DNA of 25,365 bases from an uncultured Alphaproteobacteria bacterium (lineage in GTDB: Bacteria; Pseudomonadota; Alphaproteobacteria; Rs-D84), in NCBI GenBank assembly GCA_947589625.1, contig CANQCM010000004.1, positions 1 through 25,365 on the forward strand, written 5' to 3'. The notes under the pieces were generated by a model that was not told the origin of the DNA, did not search any database, and saw only the letters and a list, made by a program, of their open reading frames with translations. Numbering within the stretch: the first letter of the stretch is position 1; every line of letters begins with the position of its first letter. The position numbers and the translations under genes were made by a program. This document shows positions 1-7,400 of this stretch, in pieces.

Positions 1-30
1 TCATTCCACGGCTTGACCGTGGAATCCAGT
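1..30 (+). repeat. Hairpin repeat, type A
   Basis: Arms TTCCACGG and CCGTGGAA enclose the loop CTTGA, followed by the tail TCCAGT. The same 30 nt recur exactly, in the opposite orientation, at 24799-24828. Types A, B and C in this window share the layout TCAT - stem - CTTGA - stem - CCAG, so they form one family. Confidence 0.9.
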
Positions 31-42
31 AAATAAGATTTT

Positions 43-57
43 GTGAACGAAGTGAAC
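43..57 (+). repeat. Short repeat, type E (GTGAAC-GAA-GTGAAC)
   Basis: This 15-nt element has the form GTGAAC, GAA, GTGAAC. Related copies at 178-192, 24938-24952 and 25139-25154 have the form GTKMGC - 3 or 4 nt - GCGAAC. Here the halves are direct rather than inverted, so it does not fold well. Confidence 0.6.
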
Positions 58-65
58 TCTTATTT

Positions 66-97
66 GTCATCCTGGGGCTTGACCCCAGGACCCAGGT
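66..97 (+). repeat. Hairpin repeat, type B
   Basis: Arms TCCTGGGG and CCCCAGGA enclose CTTGA, followed by CCCAGGT. Identical copies lie at 24961-24992 and 25029-25060. Confidence 0.9.
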
Positions 98-108
98 CAT
101 AAAATGTT

Positions 109-126
109 GTCGGGCGAATGCCCGAC
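109..126 (+). repeat. Hairpin repeat, type D
   Basis: A perfect 7-bp stem, GTCGGGC and GCCCGAC, with loop GAAT. It sits inside a 35-nt block (101-135) that recurs exactly, inverted, at 24760-24794. Other copies are at 25005-25022 and 25073-25090. Confidence 0.9.
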
Positions 127-134
127 TCCTATTT

Positions 135-165
135 GTAATTCCACGGCTTGACCCGAGAATCCAGT
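135..165 (+). repeat. Chimeric hairpin repeat, left half type A, right half type C
   Basis: The left arm is TTCCACGG, as in type A. After the CTTGA loop the right arm is CCCGAGAA, as in type C. The two arms do not pair beyond the innermost G-C bases, so the hairpin is broken although the repeat length and flanks are intact. Confidence 0.8.
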
Positions 166-177
166 AAATAAGATGTC

Positions 178-192
178 GTTCGCGCAGCGAAC
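178..192 (+). repeat. Short hairpin repeat, type E
   Basis: GTTCGC and GCGAAC form a perfect 6-bp inverted repeat around GCA. It is the best-folding of the four type E copies in the window. Confidence 0.7.
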
Positions 193-200
193 ACAAATAC

Positions 201-225
201 AAAGGGTGTGCATTGCACACCCTTT
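201..225 (-). terminator. Probable terminator of the rpsB-tsf operon
   Basis: AAAGGGTGTGCA and TGCACACCCTTT are a perfect 12-bp inverted repeat separated by one base, 28 nt past the tsf stop codon on the minus strand. In practice the hairpin would open a loop of 3 to 5 nt. The following bases on the minus strand (GTATTTGTG) are only modestly T-rich, so this is a strong hairpin with a weak T tract. Confidence 0.65.
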
Positions 226-234
226 GCCCTAACA

Positions 235-250
235 CTCTCCACTAACCACT
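235..250 (+). repeat. Cluster-boundary motif, CTCCACTAACCACT-like
   Basis: The 16 nt at 235-250 match 25169-25184 at 13 of 16 positions, all differences being transitions. The 11-mer CACTAACCACT (240-250) recurs exactly, inverted, at 24737-24747. It lies just 3' of the tsf stop codon, at the inner edge of the repeat cluster. Confidence 0.5.
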
Positions 251-252
251 TG

Positions 253-1122
253 CTAGCCCAACATTTTGGCGACTTCGTCTGCCAAATTGTCGTTGCGTTT
301 TTCAATACCTTCGCCCAAAACGAAATATGCAAAGCCAGCCAATTTGCCGCCTGCTTCTTCTACAACTTGTTTAACAGTTTTGGACGGATCCATAACAAAT
401 GGTTGTTCTTCCAGAACGGATTCGGCATAGTATTTATTGATACGACCTTGAACCATTTTTTCAACAACTTGTTCTGGTTTGCCAGCGGTTGCCCCAGAAT
501 CTATAAATACCTTCTTTTCGCGTTCCACAGCCGCAGGATCAACATCTGCGATTGTCATAAATTCTGGTTTATTTGCTGCGATGTGCATTGCAATTTTGCC
601 GCCGATTTCGTCAATCTTGTCAGAATCGCCATTGATAGCAACCGCAACCCCAATTTGACCCATACCAGGAACCAAGGCATTATGAACATAAGTATAAATA
701 TGGTCGCCAGAAACATGTGCAATACGGCGCAAATTCATATTTTCGCCAATTGTAGAAATTGTTGCCGCAATATCATCTTGGACAGCCGCCAATGTCGCGT
801 CAAAATCGCCTTGTAATTCCATTGCTTTGGCGGCAACATCTGCAACCAATTTTTGGAATTTTTCATTTTTCGCAACAAAATCAGTTTCTGCGTTCAATTC
901 AACAACACAGCCCATATTGTCGCACTTTACAACAGTGACCAAACCAGACGCTGCAACGCGACCAGCCTTGGACGCCGCCTTGACAATGCCTTTCTTGCGC
1001 AACCAATCCGCAGCCGCTTCGATATCGCCATTTGTTTCAATTAACGCTTTTTTGCAATCCATCATGCCTGCGGCTGTTTTTTCGCGCAGTTCTTGGATTA
1101 ATTTTGCAGTAATTTCTGCCAT
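253..1122 (-). CDS. tsf: Elongation factor Ts
   Basis: EF-Ts is the guanine nucleotide exchange factor that regenerates EF-Tu-GTP from EF-Tu-GDP during translation in the cytoplasm. The 289-aa product has the usual length (about 283 in E. coli). It opens with the N-terminal UBA-like domain and the family signature LREKTAAGMMDCKKAL (residues 12-27), followed by GDIEAAADWLRKKG. The core has the typical VVELNAETDFVAKNEKF segment near residue 80. The ATG at 1122 is preceded by a clear ribosome binding site (AGGAG, 7 nt upstream) and the stop is TAG. It is the last gene of the rpsB operon, 22 nt after a small unknown gene, and is followed by a strong hairpin. pyrH and frr, which often follow tsf, are not on this side. 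Confidence 0.98.
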   Translation of the reverse strand: MAEITAKLIQELREKTAAGMMDCKKALIETNGDIEAAADWLRKKGIVKAASKAGRVAASGLVTVVKCDNMGCVVELNAETDFVAKNEKFQKLVADVAAKAMELQGDFDATLAAVQDDIAATISTIGENMNLRRIAHVSGDHIYTYVHNALVPGMGQIGVAVAINGDSDKIDEIGGKIAMHIAANKPEFMTIADVDPAAVEREKKVFIDSGATAGKPEQVVEKMVQGRINKYYAESVLEEQPFVMDPSKTVKQVVEEAGGKLAGFAYFVLGEGIEKRNDNLADEVAKMLG

Positions 1123-1144
1123 TGTTTTTCTCCTATCTTTAATT

Positions 1145-1465
1145 TTATTTTGACCGCGTAAAACAATTCGCTATGGATATACACAATTTCATTAAATCAG
1201 CAGTGCCTTGTTTCCATATTTTGCAAATGCCACATTCTGATTTATTAATTGCGACTTCACGGGCACGGCGAAACGCAATTTCTGGATATTGGCAAATTGG
1301 CCCAAAATAACCATTGTTTTTTCCGACAAATCCAACCGGCCCTTCGTTCAGTTTAATACAGTTATAAACAATTGTATCATCTTTAAAGGTACGGTATTTA
1401 TCCAGTTTATATGTTACGCCATGACGTTCTAATTTTTCTGATTCTGCAACCATAACGAATTTCAT
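1145..1465 (-). CDS. Unknown 106-aa cysteine-containing protein between rpsB and tsf
   Basis: I do not recognise this protein. It is 106 aa, basic, with no signal peptide or membrane segment, so it is probably cytoplasmic. Six cysteines are visible (36, 58, 78, 81, 95, 101), two of them as CGIC (78-81), which could bind metal or form disulfides; this is inference. A glycine-rich stretch (GPVGFVGKNNGYFGP, residues 42-56) lies before the cysteines. The ATG at 1465 has AAGGAA about 9 nt upstream, and the gap from the rpsB stop is only 12 nt, so it is almost certainly cotranscribed and probably translationally coupled with rpsB. An in-frame ATG at codon 5 is an alternative start. Bacterial rpsB and tsf are normally adjacent, so a gene here is unusual. 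Confidence 0.8.
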   Translation of the reverse strand: MKFVMVAESEKLERHGVTYKLDKYRTFKDDTIVYNCIKLNEGPVGFVGKNNGYFGPICQYPEIAFRRAREVAINKSECGICKIWKQGTADLMKLCISIANCFTRSK

Positions 1466-1477
1466 AACACAGTTTCC

Positions 1478-2329
1478 TTATTTATCAGCCTTGTCTGCCA
1501 ATTTGCCGCGACGTTCTGCGCGTGCTTCTGATGTTTTAGATTTTTGGCGCGCTTCTTTGTCTTTGGCATCTGATTCAATTTCTTCTGCAGTGGCGTCTGC
1601 CATATCAGATTCTGATTTTTTACCAGCCGCACCACCCAAACGTTTTTCAATACCAGACAAAATCGCATCTACGAACAAATCGCAATACAGTTGTGTTGCG
1701 CGTGCAGAATCGTCATTACCTGGTACAGGGTAATCAACCAATTCTGGATTTGCATTTGTATCGCAAATTGCAACTGTTGGAATGTCCAGATTTTTCGCTT
1801 CGCGAACTGCATTGATTTCACGTGGCACATCAATAACAATCATTGCCTGTGGAACACCGTGCATTTCCAAAATACCGCCAAAAACATCGCGTAATTTTGC
1901 AACTTCTTTGGACATAACGCCAACTTCTTTCTTGGTCAGACCCAATTTATCGGCGTTTTCAATATCAGATTCCATTTTTTTCAAACGGCGAATAGATTGT
2001 GAAACAGTTGTCCAGTTAGTCAACATACCACCCAACCAACGATTATTAACATAAAATTGACCACAACGTTCTGCGGCGTCTTTAACAATATCTTTGGCTT
2101 GATGTTTTGTCGCAACAAACAGAACCTTGCCACCTGCGGCGGTAATAGCCTCTAACGCGACCAACGCACGATGTAACAGTGGGGCTGTTTTATTCAAATT
2201 GATAATGTGAATTTTATCTTTTACACCATAAACATAAGGTGTCATTAACGGATTCCAACGACGGGTATGATGCCCAAAATGTACGCCAGATTCCATAAGT
2301 TGTTTCATTGTAAATGTTGGCAATGCCAT
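1478..2329 (-). CDS. rpsB: 30S ribosomal protein S2
   Basis: S2 is a structural protein of the small ribosomal subunit, needed for S1 binding. The 283-aa product starts MALPTFTMKQLMESGVHFGH and carries the signatures RRWNPLMTPYVYG (residues 24-36) and NNRWLGGMLTNW (near 90-101). The C-terminus has a charged Lys/Glu/Asp/Ala-rich tail of about 50 residues after GIEKRLGGAAGK, longer than in E. coli (241 aa) and of a kind seen in some Alphaproteobacteria. The frame is open to 2386, but the start at 2329 fits the family N-terminus and has AAGGAT about 6 nt upstream. It is the first gene of the rpsB - unknown - tsf operon, with a promoter at 2442-2470. Confidence 0.98.
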   Translation of the reverse strand: MALPTFTMKQLMESGVHFGHHTRRWNPLMTPYVYGVKDKIHIINLNKTAPLLHRALVALEAITAAGGKVLFVATKHQAKDIVKDAAERCGQFYVNNRWLGGMLTNWTTVSQSIRRLKKMESDIENADKLGLTKKEVGVMSKEVAKLRDVFGGILEMHGVPQAMIVIDVPREINAVREAKNLDIPTVAICDTNANPELVDYPVPGNDDSARATQLYCDLFVDAILSGIEKRLGGAAGKKSESDMADATAEEIESDAKDKEARQKSKTSEARAERRGKLADKADK

Positions 2330-2441
2330 AATTTTATCCTTTTTTCTGTTGTTATCCTTGCCGCGGGCATAAAACCAGACATGCATCTGGACAGAAATAA
2401 GCCACTGCGACTGTGTTCTTCACGCAAATGCGCGTAGCCCG

Positions 2442-2470
2442 ATTATTAAACAAAACCACATAAAATGCAA
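2442..2470 (-). promoter_or_regulatory. Promoter of the rpsB-tsf operon and start of its leader
   Basis: On the minus strand, TTGCAT (2470-2465), a 17-bp spacer and AATAAT (2447-2442) fit a sigma-70 promoter. The predicted start near 2435 leaves a leader of about 105 nt before rpsB. The leader has a small hairpin from CCAGA and TCTGG (2375-2390). S2 represses its own operon through the leader in E. coli; whether that holds here is unknown. Confidence 0.6.
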
Positions 2471-2516
2471 GTAAAATCTGACAAAACGCGCGCTGTTTTT
2501 ATTTTGACACAATATC

Positions 2517-2545
2517 TTGACAAATTGTTATTTTAGTATTATTTT
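2517..2545 (+). promoter_or_regulatory. Promoter of the secreted protease gene
   Basis: TTGACA at 2517-2522, a 17-bp spacer and TATTTT at 2540-2545 form a good sigma-70 promoter. A second TTGACA lies at 2504-2509 but has no well-spaced -10. AGGAG at 2556-2560 is the ribosome binding site for the ATG at 2566. Confidence 0.65.
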
Positions 2546-2565
2546 ATTAGTGTGCAGGAGATGTA

Positions 2566-4392
2566 ATGATTATCTGTAAAAAATTTTTTACTGTGTCAAT
2601 TCTGGGTGCGTTTATATGCACCAGCGCATCTGGCGCAAATTGTACCAGCGCCGCATATCGCGCAAAATATCCTGAAAAATGCAGTTTCTTTATTGGTACT
2701 GGCACCGCTGTTTTTGGTGGATTGGGCGCTGTGGGTGGCGCACTGGCGGCATTTGCGTTTGCCAGCAGTGGTGGTGGCGGTTCATCATCGGACAATGGCG
2801 CAACCATACCAACATTACAATCGTCTTATATGGTTGGTGGCGATGTTGATTCTATACAATTAGCTGCGGCAACAGGTACCAGTGATTATACTCGTAACTC
2901 AAATCAATATGATGAAATCAGATTGGGTTATTCTTTGGCGCGTGGATTTACTGGTCGCGGTTCAACAATTGCAGTACTAGACGCAGGCGAAGATACTGCA
3001 CACGGCAAACATGTGGCATATTTTGCATCAACACCCATTGCGCCAAATGCGGTTGTTAATTCTTATAAAATTGCCGATGACGATATGAAGTTTTTACCAT
3101 ACGCACAAATTGGCGCAATTATTGACAGTATTTCTGACGCAGATATATTTAACGCCAGTTGGTCTGTGTCAATGCGTGCCACAGATATAAAAAGTCGTCA
3201 TCAACTGGAAAGTCTGACCGACAAAGGATTTATTGACGCCTTATCACGCGCGGCACATGAACGCGATGCAATTTTTGTTTGGGCGGCAGGCAACGATTAT
3301 GATCATCGTCAATCCAGCGCTTTGTCTGCAATGCCGTTGTTTGTTTCCGAATTACGCGGTCATTTTATAAATGTTGTGGCATGGGACAACCAAACGGGCG
3401 CCCTTGCCGATTTCAGCAACGCATGTGGCATTACCAAAGATTATTGCATAACAGCCCCCGGGACAAATCTGGCGACCGAGTATGGTTTTCGTGAAAATGG
3501 CACCAGTTTTGCTGCACCATTGGTGTCGGCGGCTGTGGCTGTATTAAAAGAAGCATTTCCGTATATGACCGCATCTGAAATTACATCGTTATTATTTGAA
3601 ACTGCGCGTGATTTAGGCGCGCCTGGGGTTGATGAAATTTATGGACATGGCATGCTGGACATGGAACGCGCAACCCGTCCTGTTGGTGCGCCACTGGTGC
3701 CAATAAACGACAATGTTATGCAACCATTACGTACCGCACGCGTTTCAGGTGTTATTGGACACAGTATTAAATCTGCCGATTTGAAATTTGCGTCTTTTGA
3801 TAAATATGGTCGCCCATTTGTTGCAGATTTATCCAGTAATATCAAAATAAAAAATCAACCACGCGCATTTGAACGGTTGCGCGCAATCAACAAAACCCAA
3901 GGAGCAACAATTGGCAATTTTGAATTTGGATTCAAACATTCTGATTTAATTTTAGGAGACGGATTTTTGCAAACACAAAAAAATAACCTAATCAGTTTTG
4001 TTGGCGCACACAATGAATTTATGTTGGGCGATGTGCAAATATTTCAACGTATACAGGTTGGCTTTGCCGCACCACAATCAGAACAAAATTCTATGATTAC
4101 TGGATTTTCAGGGGTCAATACCATGTCCGCAGAATTGGGCGCGAAATATGGCAATTGGAAATTTGGCATTGCAATTCCAGACACCATCATCAGTGGTAAA
4201 ATGAATTTGCGCCTGCCCGTGGGTCGCGCAGATAACGGCGCAATCATTCATCATAATTATAATATTGATATGGCAATCGCGCCTGCGGTTGAATATTCCG
4301 TTGGCTATGGTGCATTTACCGCCAGTTTTATTGACAACCCGTATGGGACAGACGAATTCTTTGTCATTGCAAAAAAATCACTAATTTTCTAA
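2566..4392 (+). CDS. Secreted subtilisin-like (S8) serine protease, possibly autotransporter-type
   Basis: A 608-aa exported serine endopeptidase of family S8. A signal peptide covers residues 1-23, then comes a hydrophobic Gly/Ala stretch and a GGGG-Ser linker (50-75). Catalytic motifs are visible: Asp139 in IAVLDAGED, His146 in HGKHVA, the oxyanion Asn243 in WAAGND and Ser314 in NGTSFAAP. Cys287 and Cys294 probably form a disulfide. The Asp and His motifs are only 7 residues apart, against about 32 in subtilisin, so the intervening loop is missing. Residues 370-608 resemble no domain I can name, but they are rich in alternating beta-strand patterns and end in Phe. This suggests a short or degenerate outer-membrane barrel or a surface passenger. 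The gene has its own promoter and lies 69 nt before an alpha-2-macroglobulin gene. Confidence 0.85.
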   Translation: MIICKKFFTVSILGAFICTSASGANCTSAAYRAKYPEKCSFFIGTGTAVFGGLGAVGGALAAFAFASSGGGGSSSDNGATIPTLQSSYMVGGDVDSIQLAAATGTSDYTRNSNQYDEIRLGYSLARGFTGRGSTIAVLDAGEDTAHGKHVAYFASTPIAPNAVVNSYKIADDDMKFLPYAQIGAIIDSISDADIFNASWSVSMRATDIKSRHQLESLTDKGFIDALSRAAHERDAIFVWAAGNDYDHRQSSALSAMPLFVSELRGHFINVVAWDNQTGALADFSNACGITKDYCITAPGTNLATEYGFRENGTSFAAPLVSAAVAVLKEAFPYMTASEITSLLFETARDLGAPGVDEIYGHGMLDMERATRPVGAPLVPINDNVMQPLRTARVSGVIGHSIKSADLKFASFDKYGRPFVADLSSNIKIKNQPRAFERLRAINKTQGATIGNFEFGFKHSDLILGDGFLQTQKNNLISFVGAHNEFMLGDVQIFQRIQVGFAAPQSEQNSMITGFSGVNTMSAELGAKYGNWKFGIAIPDTIISGKMNLRLPVGRADNGAIIHHNYNIDMAIAPAVEYSVGYGAFTASFIDNPYGTDEFFVIAKKSLIF

Positions 4393-4402
4393 TAAAAAAT
4401 TC

Positions 4403-4431
4403 TTGTATTTTGCACATTTGATTTCTATGAT
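4403..4431 (+). promoter_or_regulatory. Possible promoter of the alpha-2-macroglobulin/pbpC operon
   Basis: TTGTAT (4403-4408), a 17-bp spacer and TATGAT (4426-4431) lie in the 69-bp gap after the protease gene. The -10 is good and the -35 weak. There is no clear terminator after the protease gene, so read-through is also possible. GGAAGGGG at 4448-4455 is the ribosome binding site for the ATG at 4462. Confidence 0.5.
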
Positions 4432-4461
4432 ATTGGCATAGTTTTCAGGAAGGGGAAATTT

Positions 4462-7400
4462 ATGTCATATCAACGGAAAAAATCAACACACACACCTATA
4501 CGCAAAATAGTATTCTGGGCAATCGGCATAATAATCTTAATCGGCGCAATTTTTGGCATACGCGCAATCTCACAAAACGGACAAACAAAAACCGTTCTTG
4601 ATACAGAAATCAGTGAACCATCACCTGCCCTGTTTTCAGATTCAAATGATGTTTTGATTTCGGCGCGTGATAATATTCCGACCATAAACGACAATCGCAC
4701 TTTGCGTCACAGCGGTGATTTAGAGATATATTTTCGTGTGGAAAATGGTGAATATCGTCCTGCAATGAAAATGAATCTGTCGGGCGAAGAACTGGCACAG
4801 CACATTAAAATTACGCCTTTTATTCGTGGCACATGGCAAAATCGTGGCGCAAATATTTTGGTGTTCAGCCCCGAATCAGAATGGCCTGCAAATAAAAAAT
4901 TTACTGTTAAAATGGCATCAAGCATATTCAACGATGATGTAAAAATTAAAAATCAAACAGTTAAATTCAAAACCCCTGAAATTACCGATACCGTCATCAG
5001 TTTCACATCGTACCCTGCGCCAGATGTTAAAAATTCGGTTTTGGGTGTGGCGGTTATTTCTTTCAATTACCCGATTGAAAACACAGACCTAGAAAAACAT
5101 ATATCATTAAAACTAGACGGCGCACCAATTGATTTCACAGTAAAACTAGACCGTTTTTCACGCACCGCAATTATAAAATCTGCGCCTATTTCTGTTTCAA
5201 ATGCCCCACAAGTATTAAAATTGAAAATTGGAAAAATTTCCGCCGCCAGCGGTACAGACGAAACAAAAATACTAACAGCAAACACAACAATTGAATCTGC
5301 GGATAACATCTTCAAAATTTCTGATTTGCGCAGTATTGTTGCAGACTCGCCAGACGGTAATACCGACCAATTGATTATTGTGAATACAACAGCCGCCGCA
5401 GATTCTCGTATCAAGACCGCTGTACACGCGTACATATTGCCACGGTACAAAACAACTGATGAACGCGATTCAGACACACCGCACAATTGGTCAGATGACG
5501 AAATCACAGACGAAATTTTACACAATGCCACGGCGTTAAAATTATCACCTGTGGATTTTGCGGCGCCTGCTGGGACATATCAATATGCGTTTTCGTACAA
5601 TGTTTCAGATAATAAATCTAATTATATATATGTCGTTGTTGATGATGGCATTTCGTCTGTGGGCGGATTCAAAATGAAAAATGGCACTGGTCGCGTTTTA
5701 CAGGTTGCATACCCAGAACGCAGTGTAAAAATCGCAGGCACAGGTGCATTATTATCTTTATCAGGCGAACGCAAATTGGGTATTGTGGCACGTGGTGGCA
5801 TAGACAGCGCATATGTGAATTTATACAAGGTTAAATCCAGCGAAATAAATCACCTGATTTCACAAATTTACAATGTTTTTGCACCAAATATAAATTTCAA
5901 ATCGTGGGCATTTGGCGTGTATGATATGTCTGTGGTTTTTCAAAAACATATATCTTTTGCCAATCCGTCAATGAAGAACCCCAGTTATGCATCTGTTGAT
6001 TTAGGAAACTATCTGGACAGAACTGGCACAGACAAAACAGGAATATTTATTGTTCAAACAGGAACATCAGAATCCGATGCCGAATATAATGATAAACGTT
6101 TAATACTGCTGACCGATATGGGCATAATTCGCAAAGTGAATCTGGACGAATCTTCATCGGTTTTTATTTCGCACCTGTCCAGTGGCACACCTGCATCAGA
6201 TGTTGAAATTTTTGTCTTGGGACGCAATGGAAATGCAGTTTGGTCTGGGCGCACAGACGACAGCGGACGCGCAGACATTCCGAAATTGGCATGGAATGAA
6301 TATCGTAATGCGCGCGAACCTGTGGCGATTGTTGTTCGCAACGGAAACGATGTTTCTTTTATTCCATACAGTGCATACGACATACGAACAGACTTTTCAA
6401 AATTTGATACTGATGGCGTATATGCGTATCATACGAATCCCGTCAATGCGTACCTGTTTTCAGACCGCGGAATATATCGCGCTGGCGAATCTGTGGTTAT
6501 TGGCGGAATTGTAAAAACGCGTGATTTCAAATCAACGGCTGGTGTCCCAGTAAAAATAGAAATGGCAGATGCGCGCGGTCGCATTGTCTTGGAAAAAATA
6601 TTTTCATTAAATGCCGATGGTATATTTGATGTGAAATACGATTTGCCACAAAATGCGCCACTGGGCAATTATGATATACGGCTGTACACCGTCAACGCGA
6701 AAAACAAACCGCAAGACACAATCGGCATGGCATCTATTCGGGTTGAAGAATTTGTCGCAGACACAATGAAAATTTCTGCCACACTGGACGACACAAATGA
6801 TAACGGTTGGATTTCGCCTGACGCGTTGCGTGCCAATATTTCATTACGCAATCTGTTTGGTACGCCTGCGGCAAATCGCCAAGTTAAAATCAGTGCGACA
6901 TTAAAACCGCAAAATTATACTTTCAAAAAATATTCTGAATATGCGTTTACAACAAATAATTTATCGGGGTCTGATTTGGCGTCTGGGGCAATTTCTGCCG
7001 CCCAGACATTACACACAGAAATATCGGACATTCGCACAAATGACGACGGCAAAGCGGTGGCTGAAATAAAATTTGACCAACCAATTGCATACGGCACTTA
7101 TGTATTGAATTTGAACATTCGTGGCTTTGATGCCGATGGTGGCAACAGTGTCGCAACAAATATTTCAACACGTGTGTCAGATATGAAAAACATTGTCGGC
7201 TGGCACAGCGACAGCAATCTGAAATATATATCGCGCGCGTCTAATCACACAGTTAAATTTATCGCATTGGGTGCAGACGGAACATCGGTAAATTTGGACA
7301 ATTTGAAAATGCGTCTGTCACATCGTGAAAATCTGGTCAGTTTAATCAAAGACGCAAATAATTATTACAAATATCAATCTGTTATACGCGATTCTGTTGT

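Noticed and set aside
1..252. Insertion sequence or miniature transposable element with transposase
   Set aside because: No transposase gene, terminal inverted repeats of a complete element or target-site duplications are visible; only short hairpin repeats.
208..816. 202-aa open frame on the plus strand
   Set aside because: It is fully antisense to tsf, with a Phe/Asn/Cys-heavy composition typical of a mirror frame and no ribosome binding site.
2330..2386. rpsB starting at 2386 with 19 extra residues
   Set aside because: The S2 N-terminus and ribosome binding site fit the ATG at 2329; the extension lies in the leader and has no family similarity.
5067..5531. 154-aa open frame on the minus strand
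   Set aside because: It lies wholly inside the macroglobulin gene in antisense, with composition explained by the opposite strand.
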